Below are positions 47,553-61,984 of a DNA stretch of 64,000 bases, piece after piece (the first letter of the stretch is position 1; each line of letters starts with the position of its first letter). The position numbers and the translations under genes are program-made. Below the pieces are notes generated by a model. It was not told the origin of the DNA, did not search any database, and saw only the letters and a list, made by a program, of their open reading frames with translations. The DNA comes from Eudromia elegans (lineage: Eukaryota; Chordata; Aves; Tinamiformes; Tinamidae). Where the stretch lies: contig PTEX01000303.1 of assembly GCA_003342815.1 (NCBI GenBank), positions 266,415 to 330,414 on the forward strand, read 5' to 3'.

Positions 47553-50547
47553 CCTTCCAGAAGCTTGGAACTAACTGAAAGTGGCTTTAGACAATAATTT
47601 TAACTGAAAAATTATTTTTATTCTAATATATAAAGTTCTAATACATAGTTGCATTAAAATATCACGGAACATGAGAGGAAAATATAACTGAGATTAAGGC
47701 CTTTTTGCTGGTACATCATCTATTTTTAATTACATATATGCATTTCTTATAGTATATACTGATTCTCAAAGTTAGATCCAGAGTTATTTAACTTAATAAG
47801 CTTATTTAAGTTCATAAACTCAGTATTCATTGAATCTTCGATCAAATCAATCTAAAACAGGACAGAACTGAATAGAATACAATGTTCATTATGCATTAAA
47901 GCTTATTATGTAAGATTTCTATTCAAGTTTGCTGTGCTCACACTATTTACATGGGGTCATTATGAATGTGGGCACAACAAACTTTAATTCTTTCAAATAC
48001 AAAATAGGCAGAATAAAGCTGTGTCCTTGGATTGGGAAAAAAAAAAGAAAAAATAATAAAATTAAAAAAAAAAAAACCTAAAGTTCTTGTGGCCTACTGA
48101 GCAAACAATCTGTTTTTGATAGAACTGAACCCAATAGGATTTGTGCTACTGGCTTGAATACCAAGAAGCGTAGCCCTGATGAAGAAAAATCAGACTAACA
48201 CAAGTGGATTGGGAACACTCTTTCAGAGATCAGCTCCCACAGAGAATTCCAGTGATGAGCTACTGAATCCATGCTTCAGCCAAAACCAGTCCTTGAATGC
48301 ACAGCTAATTTGCATCTTAAACATGATAAAATTATCATTAGATCTTTCATATAGGGCAGGACTGCTGTAAATTATTGAGGATTACTACTAGATCTGCCCC
48401 TTCTAGTTACTGTTTCCTCATTGGTCCAATTGGTGATTTCTTTCTTATTTTTCATTTCTTATTTTATTTCTTATATTTAAAAAATAGTTCAGTAGTTTCT
48501 CCTGGACATCTTAAAACTGAGAAAAAGAAAATGATTTTTGAATTCTGTGCATTTCAGCAGGTGAGAAAGAAATGAGATCTCATTTGTCAAACAGACTTAC
48601 ATTAAGCTCTTGCATCTGCTTCTCATCAATCACATCTCCATCATAAGTAGTGCTGCAAATTCAATAACTTTTTCTTCACTGCTTCAAGCAATCAAAAGAT
48701 GTTTCCAAATCTACCAATATACTTTCTACATATGATAACAGAGCTAAATATACAGTCCCAGAGATATTGGTTTTACACAAGACAGGTCATCTGGGATTTG
48801 TTTTATCAGCTGAACTTCGTAGCAGAAAGAAAATAAAAATCAGCCTACAATCTCTCCAAGAATGTTGAGAAATAGGTTATGAAAAATACTTTTCTTTTTT
48901 TTTCCTGAACAAAAATATTTTAAACGTGTAGCCAGAGGCCTGTGTTTTATATAAGTTCATTAACAAAGATATATCAATATTAGCCTGAATATTGAACCTG
49001 AATATAAGTAAACTAAACTGTCAGCTCTGACAAAAGAATATAATATTTTGTTAAACTATAAGGAAAAATATAAAGCATTTTATATAAACATGTGAGCAAT
49101 GTGGTTACCAAGGGCTAAATGAAGATTTAATTGCAGTTCAGTGACATGAAAAAAAAAGGAAGGGGAGGGAGTGAAATCTGTAACAAAAATTTGCAAGATG
49201 AAGAACAAAGAATAAGACAAGCACAAGGGACTGTGAATTGGATGATCCTCCTGCAGATCAACATAACAGAATGACGGCAGGCAAAAGCAGCAACAAGATA
49301 TATAGGGAGGAGATAAAGCCTCAGTTTGAGCAGGGATAAAGAACACAAAAGCATCAGACATGAAGAGGAAAGATGGAAAAGAATGAAAACAAGCCCAATT
49401 TCTCTCCCTGGTGATCTCAAGCCTGATCACCTTGACCTGTGTGACTAAATATAGCAAGCACCAGTGTTAATGACGTGACAAAAGCTCCACATTATTGCAT
49501 ACTCTCAACTAATTTACTAGATTAGTTTTAGATACAAAGATACATAGTCTTTGTACAGACAGTGATCATGGTAAACAATGTGCATGACCTAATCACTAAC
49601 ACAAAGTATGTTGTTAATGAATTATTTTAATAAAGTTTTTCTTTTTTATTTTTTACTAAATCTTTTGATTTAAAGTTTAGAATCTTCAGTCTTCTCGTTA
49701 CTCCAACATAGCCATATCTCGTTCCCTAAACAATACAAATATATACATATAGTTGCAACAAAATTATCTTTAATTATTTAAGCCTGTTAGATTAAAGACA
49801 AAAAAAAACCCCCACACTTCACAAGCATAAAAGCTAAGTTTCTCTTACTGTATTCACTGACTGATTTTTCAGTTTTAACTATGAACACAAGTGTATCTTT
49901 TACTCTTGGAAATCTTTGTTAGTGATTCATCTCAGCTAACTTTGCATATAGCATAGATGTTAACATTTCAACTAGCTGTTAAAGTCAGTAGAGATCTAGT
50001 CAATAAAGTTTGATCCAGCTTAATAAGTATAGTCAATTGATGCCATTTTTGATGTTGCAGGATATCTGAGATATTTCAGAAGGCTGAGAGGTTTCAGAAT
50101 CTGAGATTTTCAGAAGATGACTCAGGACTGTGGTAGACCTCTAATGGGGATCAAGAATTCCGTTTATCCTAGAATGGTCAGAACATGTTGGAGCATCAGA
50201 AAAGAAAGACTCTATGTAATTGTAAATGAGGAACTGAAACTCCTGGATATTAATGAGCATTGAGAGTAATCCTATTGGGAATGGATATGGAACTGCTTGT
50301 CCTCATATGATGAAAACAAAACCTCCCTGGGGTGCAGTGCTGCACTCAAAATTTTGCTGTAAGCAAAACAGGATGTTATGTTTGTAAACACATATGTAAG
50401 TACATATGTGCACATGTGATTTTACATTATGCTAGCATTAATGAAATAAATAACATTTGAATCAAATAATTGTTTTTAACTGACATTTAGTTAATATAGA
50501 AGAAGAAAGAATAGTATTAGAGAAAAGGTGTCCAAGTTAACAATATT

Positions 50548-50820
50548 CACCTTGGTGGTGGCCGGTGATAGGATAGGGGGTAACAGGCACAAGTTGAAAC
50601 ACAGGAATATGTGAGAAGGAACTTCTTTCCTATGAGGGTGACAGAGCCCTGGTACAGGCTGCCCAGAGAGGCTGTGCAGCCTCATTCTTTGGAAATATTG
50701 AGAAGTCACCTGAACATTCTCTAGGACAACATGCACTAAATGACTCTCATCAGGTGGGTTGGACTAGAGGATTTCCAAAAGTCTCTTCAGTCTTCAACTA
50801 CTCTGTGATTTCACAATTCT
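50548..50820 (+). mobile_element. CR1 LINE 3' end, old
   Basis: The plus strand shows the CR1 ORF2 C-terminus and 3' UTR in order: GGTGGTGGCCGGTGATAGGA, AGGGTGACAGAGCCCTGGTA, CAGGCTGCCCAGAGAGGCTG, GTTGGACTAGAGGATTTCCA, and a decayed tail (CTGTGATTTCACAATTCT). It is 5' truncated and diverged. Confidence 0.9.
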
Positions 50821-53800
50821 TTGTCAACCTTAACCTGACTTCTCTCTTTAGCTCCTAAGTCTGCTTTCTCTAAGTGGCCATGAGTGAGATTTTCTCATAA
50901 TTTTGGTGGTTCCAGTGCCAGTCTGTGCCCCGCTCTGTTACCTTCCCATCCACACCACATCCTCTTTCCCTTCCTTTTCAAGACTTCTGTAAGTCTAATA
51001 GGTTTGTATTCCTCTGTACTGCAACAGTATGTTGTCAGCACCTTTTGAGTTAACCAATATTTTTGAGTAAATAATTATTAGTTAATCCTAACCCTTAAGT
51101 TATACTAAAAAAGGAGAAAGCAAAACTGATCAGACATAATTAAATCAAACATAACATAGTTAAATCAAAGCTCTGTGCAGATCAAGAAAAGTTCAGACAA
51201 AGCCTGACAAGCTTCAGTACTGAGGCCCTGCAAACTCAGCACAAAGTCTGTGGCCTGTTACCAGCAGGAATATTACTCATATATGGGGTTAAAAGGCTAT
51301 GCCAGCAACAAATATGTGAAACAGACAGACCTCACTGTGGTGAAATGGTGGTCTATCTCCCCCAGGACTGCATAACACCCATTGAAATCTTCCTGAGGCT
51401 TATTTCAATCTTTTTTTTTATGATTTTTTTTCATGTAAACAATGAACTGGATTCATTGTTTACAAAAGCAAGTATAGTGACACTTCATACAGTATTATAT
51501 GCATTTGTGCATGTGCACATTTTCCCAAATTTTGCTCTTTTTCCCCAGGTTCACAATCAGACAATTAGCCTGAATGTCAGCTAGCTCTAAAAGTAGAAAG
51601 GGGCATATAAGATAAATTCACAAGACTTTTTTTTCCCTCGTTTGCAAAATGTATAACTAAATACTCTTATCTTGCTAGTTTTATCCTGATAACACACAAC
51701 ATCTTCTTTTATGAAATAAAGTTTTCTTAAACTTCTATTATCTTATGTACATTTACATGCACACATGCATATGAAGGTCTCCACATACCTATGGACTTAT
51801 GCACACAACTTGAAAAAGTTGATTCTGAGATCCCCATTAGCTAGAAAATATATTACAGCCACCATTGATGTAAAGTTTAAAATGAGGAAGTCAGCAAAAG
51901 TGTAAAGAAGTAACACCACCTGGAAATGAAACAGGAGATTTGTTTCTCAAACTCTTTGTTTTAATGTGTCTTACTCAAAACTATCTATCTTTCCTCAACT
52001 GGAAAAAAAGAAAATGGAAGACTATCATATTAATGTTTTATTATGATTTTCCCCATATCAAAGCAATTAACCCTTGCTAGTTAATTCTGAGAGTGTTTCT
52101 ACAGATTATCAGAAAGAAGACTAATTAGCTTCAATGCTCTTTACAGTGACTATTAGCTCTGCCACTCTCTTCTAAGCACCTCACTGGATTTAGAGCAGAT
52201 TTTATTCCTAATGGAGCAAGGGAGACACACTCTGTTCTTGAATGGTGTTTTCTCGACATTTTTATAGCATGTCAAAAGTGATAAATGTGCTTTACAGAAT
52301 CAGTGGGAGGCATTATTATTCAGATAGCATTTGAGCCCTCAGCAATCTCCTGGCAAAATAAGACAGCAAGTGAGAAAGCGAGGGAAAGCTTCTAGCAAAG
52401 AAGGTGTTACTTGACTGGAGTGCAATTTAGTGATAAACATGAAGAAGTTGACATAAAAAAACTTTTTAAAATTATTCCACTTCATATTGTATTCAGTATG
52501 CAAAGGTTATAATTGTTTTTAAATTTCAAAAAGCTTATTAAAGTTAATTACACTCCTGGTCGTACCAAAAATAATTAGGAATTCTCGTGCACAGCAAATG
52601 TTTACAATATTTTTTTTGGATGATGTGCTCAAAGAAGTGAAAGCAGGATGCACCTTCTAGATAAAAAGTTTGTTTTTGTTAAATCATACAGATATTGAAC
52701 AAAACAGAGGAAATAATTTGATTGAAGCATGAACAATAAACATAATACAATTGCTAATACTTGCAATACTCATTAACATTAAAAAAAAGCTGTTATGTCC
52801 ATCATTTGAACCCAGTTATTAATTGCATAGGGAATAATTAACACAATTTATCACTTATGACCAGCCAGACTGACTATATGTGGAATGATCTTCTGTCTAT
52901 GGTTTGAGTAGAGATGATCTATGCATGGAAGTCAGTGATCATAATCAGATGTAATGTGGAAATGGAAAGGAAGAAAATGCATTATGTCTCCATGCTTTCC
53001 ATTTATTAAACATACTGAACCAGTGTACAGTGTTATTATCTGCTACATGGCATCATCACATCTTTGGAAGCACAGAAATACTTCTATGCATGCATGAATT
53101 AAGTTCTATAAATGTGCTTTCCCCTCCCTCCTAAACTCATGGCTGGGTTGAACCTTCAGCCATTCCTGCCTTCACTACAGATGATCGCCTGCTCCCTTAA
53201 GAAATAAATACAAAAGTTGCAAATTCAGGGAATGCAAGTTGTCCCTTGCCTGAATCCAGCTGATTTTACATTGTTCTGGCACAGCAGCCCTGTCAACTAT
53301 ATTTCAAGAGAATAGATTTGGACAGCTATATCTAATTTCATGTAGAAACAGCAGCAATCCACACAGAGCCAATGCTAGATGCTTTCTGAGTAAGTTTTAA
53401 TATAGATTATACAGCTACCAGAAAGGCCTCATACACACACAAATATATATATATATATACACACACATATATATCTATCTCTCCACTTTTATGTATTTTA
53501 TCAAAAGTTTTTACATATGCAAAATCACTTCCTGTAAGTTTGAGGAAAGAATACTGTAAACATTATTACACGAGTAAACAAATAATTCCCAGGAATATTG
53601 CTCTGCTGTAAAGTTTCTACTCAGCTTTGCGTAAATTGTCATGTCTCAGTGGAAGTGAATGACAGTTAATATCACCTAAGAAATCGTTCATTTAAAAGTC
53701 TCACACAAAGCAGAAAGTTTATCTTTCAGATGGTATTTTGTGACTGCACAGTAGATAATTATTCAATGATGAGCACCTGCGATACTCCATACAAGAAAAT

Positions 53801-54320
53801 TCCCTAGTTATTTTTCTGTATATATTTCAGGTTCATAAATGTTTTCTTTGTTTGCGTTTCACTTTCTTGGTCTACAATATTTATGAAAATATTGTATTAA
53901 AATCCTGTGTGAAGCAACTTGATAGCTGTGATTTTTACAAGTGTATTTTGGTAGATGTACACAGCAAAAGTAGTTAATATTCTATATCTTAGGTGACCCT
54001 AATATGCACGTAGAAAAGTCAGAGACTTACCAGAAGCATCTCTTTCTTTAGTGACCTTCAGACAAACCTACAGCTTTCCTTTCCCATCCCATTTGAGGGA
54101 TGTTATGCCTGAAATGTTCTCACTTTTTTTTTTTTTTTTTAAGAGTATCAAGCAGAGTTATGGAATACGTTAAAATATTGTTCTCACTTGAGTGACCTCT
54201 CTTACTTCTGGAGCAGTAGAAACAATGTCACTATTATTTCTTCAGGGAAAGCCAAAGGATTGTGATGCTGAAAAGGGCAAAAAATAAGGGAAACATAGAA
54301 TGTATTTATTTACCTTATGC
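50821..54320. other. AT-rich unique sequence, no gene seen
   Basis: I see no gene. A TA/CA simple repeat lies at about 53432-53476 and a T run near 54125-54140. Confidence 0.6.
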
Positions 54321-54600
54321 GAGGTAGCTGAGGAAGCTGGGGTTATTTTGTCTGGAGAAGAGAAGGCTCAGGGGAGACCTTATCACTCTTTACAACTACT
54401 TGAAAAGAGGTTGCAGTGATGTGGGGGTCAATATCTTCTCCAAAATACCTACTGAAAATAGGACAAGAGGAAATGGCCTCAAGTTGCACCTGGGGGAGGT
54501 TCAGGCTTGATAATAGGAAAAATTTTTACACGGACTGAGGGAGCAGGGCCCCAAGGGAGCTGGGGCAGCCCCTGCCCCAGTGGGTGTCAGGCACCTCTGA
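54321..54600 (+). mobile_element. CR1 LINE fragment, old
   Basis: The plus strand matches the CR1 ORF2 C-terminal region: GCTGAGGAAGCTGGGGTTAT, CTGGAGAAGAGAAGGCTCAG, AGGAAATGGCCTCAAGTTGC, GAGGTTCAGGCTTGATAATA. After about 54535 it passes into G/C-rich sequence that may be further decayed CR1. No 3' tail was found. Confidence 0.8.
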
Positions 54601-57600
54601 GAGGATGGGAATGGGGTGGGGGTCAGAGGGACCCATGGCTGGTCAGGGCTATCTCTATGTATCTGACAATTTCCTCCTCTGTGTCCTGCTGAATGTGCAC
54701 AATCCTAGAGTCTCCAAGAACACCGGTCTACACCCTTTCAAACACTGCTACATAGAAGATGTTTCCAAAAAGCTATACCTCCTCCATGATAAGCATCCAT
54801 CATAGTCATAGTCCTGTCAATGAGGAATCCTGTTGTGCTCTGTTTTCATCAGATTGTCATTACCAGAAAATACACTGTCATATATTGTCAAAGATGTACC
54901 TTGTACCAGCATTTATCCTGAGAAAACTGAGTTCATAGAAACATCCTTTCTCTTCTGTAGAAAGAAATCTTTTTAGTGTATATATTAACTTTTACCACAG
55001 TTTCCATATGTTGTACCATCTTATCAAAACAAATTAATTATATTTTGCTATATAATTTTGAAATCTGTACTATCTGCCATTTCATTTAATGGAAAATAAA
55101 CCAACATTTAAACAACAGCTTTAATTTTTTACTCTCAAAACTATTTATTTTAAACATTTATTCAAATAGCCGTATAAAATCACTGGAAAACAACGTCTAT
55201 ATAAACTACGTTTACAGGGGAAATAAAAGTAATAATAATAACAAAACACTTTAGAGAAATGGCACAGTATTTTATAAATTAATTTTGACTTAGATTTAAA
55301 CATCTTTAAAAAAAATCCAACAGATAAGAGATTAGTTTTTAACTGTGCACTTGAAATGTCTTCAACCAAAATTTCATAACTAAATCCTCTGCCTCTGGAT
55401 AGAAGTATTGGCTTCAGCACATCATGGTACTAAGAAAAATAAGCTCTTTGTCTGAACTAAGAGACAGAAAGTAGGCTTTAATCTTTTAGTATCCAGGGCA
55501 TACTCATGCTGCTCAAGTAATTAATTATAGAATGAAAGTTCAAGTTGTAATAAAATTTGAAGTGGCATGAATTAGTTCGCCAAAATTGAATCTCGGGGAC
55601 CCTGCTGATATTAGTGAAGTACGGACGGTTGGTTTTAATATGTGTGTCATTCGGCAGAGAGATTTGTATTACCTACAATTCCAAAGGATTAATCTGTTTG
55701 AAAGAGGTAGACTATTGGTACATCCATGACAGGAAATTCATGCCGGGCAATTAAATAAAGAAGCTACAACTTCAATCATACCTGACCAGTGTCACAGAAC
55801 TTAGTGATGTTGACTGAATTTAGTGTTGACAAAAACACTGTGGACACAAATGTGAAATGCACACAAGAAATATAATTATTGAGTGTAGGATTTATCTGAC
55901 TGATAGACCTGGAACTTGTGTTGCCAAATACAGATGGCTATGATGCAGACAGAATGGTCTGACCTAGTTCTCTGAACTGCCTTCATGGAGAGAAATTCTT
56001 CTTACTAGGGCAAAAGTTTTACAATATTACAAAATATACAATATTACATAATATACAATATTACATGAATCATGTTCCAAAAGTTTCTGTTTCTCTTGGT
56101 TGACTAGAAAGAAATTAACAGTAACAAATTGAGATGTAGAAAACCATATTAGCCATTTAAGATTGGTAGACATTAAGCCTGTCTATTTAGTATCATATAT
56201 TATTTCTTCTTATTAAATTTATGTGTGTGCAATTTTATTATAAAATATACGAATGGCATATTATATACCAACAATAACAAATATTTTAAATATTTTATTG
56301 TATTCTGCTGTTAATATATATATCATGATACAGTATATTTTGTATAATAGTCTTCCTAATGATTATTATTTTCTGAAATGTTTCTTTACAGCAGCTTTTA
56401 GTATTTTATATATGGACAAGTTTTTACCAAAAACACCCAAACAAACAAACAAAGAAAAATCTCCTTGTTATATTACAGTTTTTTAAAGGCCAGAATGACC
56501 TAAAAGACACAGTTGTATTTGGACAGTCATTTCAGGAATCTAAGTATTAAGTGAACTCCTTCTCAATTTGTGCAGAACTTTTTTTGGTCTTGGTTGCAAC
56601 AGACTCAAATCTTGTTTCATATTTTCATCAAAGTCAAAATTGTTAATGATATTTTCTAAAATACTCTAAAACACTTTCACTTGTGGAAATTAATGAGACT
56701 ATTCTCATACTGGCAACCACAGTGGCAATCAGTGATGGACATAATTTTAGGTCAAGAAACAAAATGTAGTTTAGCAACACATTTTCTCACTTGTTTTTCT
56801 TAGGAACAGATCATGAAATATTTCAAGATATGACTGTTTTCAGAACATTAAAGAGTAGGGTAAATGAAAAGGCTGGTGGTACTCACGACCTATGCTCTTG
56901 GCAAGGCTTAAGTCTGCCTCTAATATTTGGGCTGCATTGTATTACTTTAGATCTCAAAAGATTTTTGAGTCATTGAACATGGCCTTCTGCTTTGACAGAT
57001 AAACATTTTCTACTAAATTCAACTGCAGAACTGCATCTGAAAAGTAGTTTAGTTTTAGGTCTCAAAAGGCTACTTCAGAATTTCTCTGGTGGTAAACAGC
57101 CTTCTGATAGAAAGGTTCAGTAAAACTTTGAACAGAGGCATAAACTATCATCTCATACTTGCATTTAAGCTACTTTGTTGGTAAAAACATGGATTTATGA
57201 TGGCTTCCTCCTGCCTGAATTTACCTCTCTAGCATATGATGGAATACTACAATTATATCATTTTCTTTCTCAATGATCACCTGATAGTAATGTCCCAGTT
57301 TATATCAGGTATTTTTGCTATTAATCCCACTGTTTTCTTTTATTCATTGTTTATTATTTAAGTCTATAGCTGGGAAGGTCCCAGAAAGCCTGGAAATTCA
57401 TGAGAAAGTATGTTGGATACGCACACAGGCACAGCCCTGGCATGCAGACTATAGCAACTACAGCACAAACTTCAATTCCACTCCTATTTTTACTATTTAA
57501 ATGTGCTAACTGTTGCCACATAGGAAACAACAGTTTTAGCAGGAATTAAGAGTTAATCTCCTAATTTCCACATGAATGCCATGCTTTAGTCCAGTAGTGG

Positions 57601-58806
57601 TTCAGTAAACACTGTGTCAATATTATTAAGATATATTAATATGCAAATGCATAATATTCCAAGACCTACTTAAAAAAAATGGAATGTTATTTAAAAGAAG
57701 TCTCTAAATTATTTTCTTAAATTAGCACAACAGCTTGAACAAGGTATAAATCAGGTATGAATCAACTGAAAAGTGCTATATCTCACTCAGTGGAGAATTA
57801 TTAAGAATTTTTATAAATATTTGAAATCTCTGAAGTTGATATTAAAACTTCTAAAATTCACCAAAAAATAAAAATAGCTGGAAGAATTACATAATTTGTT
57901 TATTTAAAACATAACATTATAACATTATAACATTAAAATTATTTTTCTGTATATTATAGAAATCCATGTGAATTCAATTGCCACTGTCTCAGGGCTTCAC
58001 AGATGAGAAAGTAGCTATTCTTGCAACAGACATATGAAAGAAATACTACTATCCTCACTTAACAAAATAATTATTTCTGGCATAACTGTGTCTTCTTTGA
58101 AGATAATTGGAAAAAAAACCCCAGAGCTTTAGGCTACAACAAACACTTTTGGCATACTATCTTTTGATTAAAAATAAATAAATAAATAAATAGATAAAAG
58201 TCAGCCTACCTATTTCAAATTTTCCTAGATTCCTTTCTTAGAAATAAGCACAACAGGATATTATGCCTAAATCACTGAGCAAAAGATTTCTTGGTTACAA
58301 GTGCAGAATTGAGATCAGATGTGTAACAATGGAGATTGAGACTGTTTTGATGATTAGGGCAACTCTGAGGAAGGGAAGAGTTTTGGGCAAGGCTTCATTT
58401 CAGTGTACATAATAAAACTGGAAATTTGGAGAAAATGGTCAGAAAACTGAGTGCCTTTAGCACTTTGTACTCTAGTCTTTTAATGATCTGAGATCTGCAA
58501 CCATGAGAATTGAGAGTTCTCTCAGGACCATGGTTTATATGATCACTGTGTATGAACAAATTTCTATGTATTTATGAAGAGGAATACTGATTTCTACCCT
58601 AATAAATTCATAATCTATTGGCTGACATCAGTTACGTTTGACGAAGGAAGATGCTATAGATCATATCTTTTCACTCGGGGGAAAAAATGCAAATGCTGGA
58701 CAGCAGAGAATATACTCAGAAAGTAAATATGAAAGCTTTCACCAAGTTTCACTTTGGGCTACAACCTGAGAAACCTAGAGCATGTTCTGCCAGCCCACAT
58801 CCAGTT
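54601..58806. other. AT-rich unique sequence, no gene seen
   Basis: I see no gene. It includes a CpG-containing, higher-complexity patch at 55565-55755 (see findings), a short ACAATATTAC tandem repeat at about 56020-56064, and an (AAAT)n run near 58172-58195. Confidence 0.55.
56020..56064. repeat. Short tandem repeat of ACAATATTAC unit
   Basis: Three copies of a ~17-bp unit containing ACAATATTACA. Confidence 0.85.
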
Positions 58807-59391
58807 TGTTGCAGTTTGGAGCAGGGGTTGGGGCTAACTTGGTAAGAGATGAATCTCCCCAAGTTCCAGCTTATCCTCAGAGGTTAGAGGACTAGGGGTG
58901 GCTGGACTCTTAATAAGGATTCCGTCGTATTTATAGGCCTGACTCTGGCCTGTAGAGTCGGGCAGTACTGGATTCACAGTTTGTCAACAGTAGATCCAAT
59001 CACCTTCCAAACAAGTAGTGGAGTTCACAAATAGCACAATTTATTCAAATGCAATATTTACAAATTCGATTTTGGTTGTCAGCCACGATGGCTTCACTCT
59101 GATCCACCCTCCATTACTTCCTCTCAGCAGTTGTAAGGATGGCAGATTGTGCTGCCTAGGGAACTGTGGAGGAGCAGAGTTCATGCCTACCAACCATCCT
59201 GGAAGTGCCTATCACCCCAAACAAGCTTCTGTAATGCCAAAACTTCTGTTAGGCCCTATTTTTCTCTACGTACCCCCTTCTCAAGCAATTCTTCTACACA
59301 GTTCCACCCCACACCAGTTTGCTCTTCTCACATACACCATTGGCTACACAGCCCAGGTAACAGCTAGTGGTATAGAAATGTGAGAGCAACA
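58807..59391 (-). mobile_element. Possible solo LTR (TGTTGC...GCAACA)
   Basis: A 585-bp block bounded by TGTTGC and GCAACA, symmetrical LTR-type ends with TG/CA. The minus strand has AATAAA at 59040-59045, so R/U5 would be the left ~235 bp. The block is less AT-rich than its surroundings. No target duplication is visible (CCAGTT left, AATGTG right) and no clear TATA box, so boundaries and orientation are tentative. An open frame at 59018-59383 (121 codons, plus) inside it resembles no known protein. Confidence 0.4.
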
Positions 59392-61984
59392 AATGTGTGT
59401 GAATGGGACACACTAAACCCACTTGTGAGACCACAACTGCTCAATTTTGAGGATGACTGCAGGGATGCCGTGGGGCTCGGAGTAGCTGCCTCTGCCTATG
59501 GGGGCATCAGGACAGCCCCACATCAGGGATACAGGACACACGCTGCTCATAGAAGTGGTGGCACACACGGAACTGCAGGTAGGTGTGTTGGGCAGTAGGA
59601 ATTAGAGCTTCTTGAGATATTCAGAAAACCCCATTAGTCCTTTGCAAAGTGTCAGGTATTATGGTTTATCTATTTGTTGCTGCTATTGATTCTGAATGTG
59701 ATTCACTGATTGCTGATTAATTACACATCATTAACAAGTCAATAAGCCTCTTGCTACTTTAGATCTCACTTTGGTATAAAGTAGGTGAACTGAGGAGTGT
59801 TTCTTTGATATTTAATCCTGCTTCCCAAACTTGCTTCCAATTCCGGAATGATACCTTTTTATCTGGCTCTAAATCTGCCCTTTTATCTGAGATTTCAGTT
59901 TGCAGTACACTCTTTCTACATCTTCAGATTGATTTCTGATTGGTATATCTCCTTAGATTTCACCAAGTCTGGTTGGTGAGAATCTTTAACTGTCCAAACT
60001 TTTAACTAGAAAAAAATAAGAAAATTTGAAAGCATTGCCTGGTCTATCCATGAAGAAAGTATTAATGAATGAATAAATAAATAAATACTGGTTTTTTATC
60101 TTTTTTTCCCAAGTGTTGACTCAGAGTCTGACAATTTATCATAAACCATATGGATCTCCTTCTAGTAAGAATATGTGATTAACAAATAAGTATCACATCT
60201 TTTTTTTTTTTTTTTTTAAGAATCTACCATGTCAGAGAGACGAGTGAAACATTATTATATACTTACTTTTTCATGTATTTTTCTCTAACTATTGGCGTCT
60301 ACTACTTATTATTCATGAAAGGCAAGGAAATAATTACAAGATTGTAAAATATTTTGCAAATTGTAAGCATCAGAAATTTTACATAAAAATTTATATTTTG
60401 GTCTATCCTGACTAAAGATATATATCAGTATTATACTTACATATATTTCTCACTTACTTGTTTTCTCTAATATGTATTACTTTGATTTTCTGAATAACTG
60501 GATGTTTAATAGTAACTAAAAAACATTAATTTCCTCCAATAATAGATACTACATTAATACTTTTTACTCAGACAAAGATCTATCTGGACAGATACTTTCA
60601 AGGGAGTCTAATGGCACTTCAGTATCTTTTCATCACAGTCTGTCTGTCAGTCCATCTACCTGCCAGTCTATCTACAGACAATAATATTTGCTTTGCTCTA
60701 TTTACTCTATCATTACAAAACCCCAAAAAAGATGTTAACTTGAAAGTACCCATGCAGCTTAAAACTAAGAATGTGAAATTTGGTTGCCATGTAACAAATA
60801 CAAGTTTACATAAAGAATGAACATATAATTACATTCCTATTGATATGCTAATATGTTAGAGAGTTCTTTTTCTTAATTAGAAATTATCAAGACAGCTGTA
60901 AGTAAAGTAGATTTAACTGAATATTTTCTACTGTAATGTCTGTTTATTCATTCATCAGGTTGATTTTAGATTACTCATTTTCTGTAGTCTATGCTTCCTC
61001 AAAGACTGTTCTCTATTTTGGGGGTTCTTTGCATTGCTTCTTATCCAGGCCAAATGACCCTAAATGCAGTAGAAAATTTACCGAATTGGATAGTGGACAG
61101 AAATGTTTCTGTGTTTCTAGCTCTTTTCTACATTTTAGACCAAGCCTAACTCAAGATTTTAATAATTTAGACAATTTCATGAGAAGGCAGAATCAGCATT
61201 CTGTGTGATAAGTCTGAGGTAAATGCTTTATTTACTGTGCTCTGAAACATGACTATGTGAAAAAAAGACATAGTTTCTAGTCCTTATTTTCCTTAAGAAA
61301 ATTATTTAAAAGTAGGGGTAAATCGGTGTAAAGTAGAAATAAATGACCTATTTGGCTACAGTGCTTAGAAAGGGGGGCAGTGATTAATCCTTAACTTCAA
61401 GTCCAACTGACATGGACAGGCATGTGGCCATACTACTCAAGGTTAGCCCCTGCTGTAGAAAAAATGCTTTAGAAAGAATAAATTAGAGAAGATACAACAA
61501 AGCTGGGGAACAAGTTCACAATAAGGAGAAAGACTAAATGTCCAGCACCCAAGTCTGCATCCTAATATTTTTATTAAACAGTGTGACTGTTGCTCTGAAT
61601 ATTAATACATAATTTCATAAACATTTTTTTTCCAGATTTTCTTCTAAATATTTGCATTTCTCATTATGAGAGATGAATGACATATAATCTTCCATTTCAT
61701 TCAGTCGCGAAAGATCTGAAATGTAGCTATACAAGATTCCTGAATTTGGAATTTCCAAATTTGTTTGGAAAAATTACAGAATTTGTTTAAATCATATTAT
61801 CTGTGAGAAATGGAAGACCATTCATTTAATATTTAAGCATTCAAAATTTGCCTGCTTCATTAGATGGACAGCACTCAGTAGGTACCTGGGAATTTATCCA
61901 AGCCTTTATACAGTCCCTTACAAGTCATTTGATCTTTTATACATCTCTATTGGAATGAAATTAACCACCTCCTAGATGCTTTGA
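59392..61984. other. Unique sequence, no gene seen
   Basis: The first 200 bp (59392-59600) are GC-richer and may be an unrecognised repeat. The rest is AT-rich with an AAAT run near 60068-60086 and a T run at about 60201-60217. I see no gene. Confidence 0.5.

Larger units (their letters stand above)
42523..50547. other. AT-rich unique sequence, no gene seen
   Basis: I see no gene or recognisable transposon. It holds an A-rich run at about 42716-42748, GA-rich repeats at about 44856-44903, TA/CA repeats at 46779-46828 and (TTTTG)n at 47487-47552. The interval 45400-46560 is less AT-rich and of higher complexity, but I found no convincing frame or family match. Confidence 0.55.

Noticed and set aside
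59018-59383. 121-codon plus-strand frame
   Set aside because: It falls inside an LTR-like block with no recognisable domain; kept only as a note.
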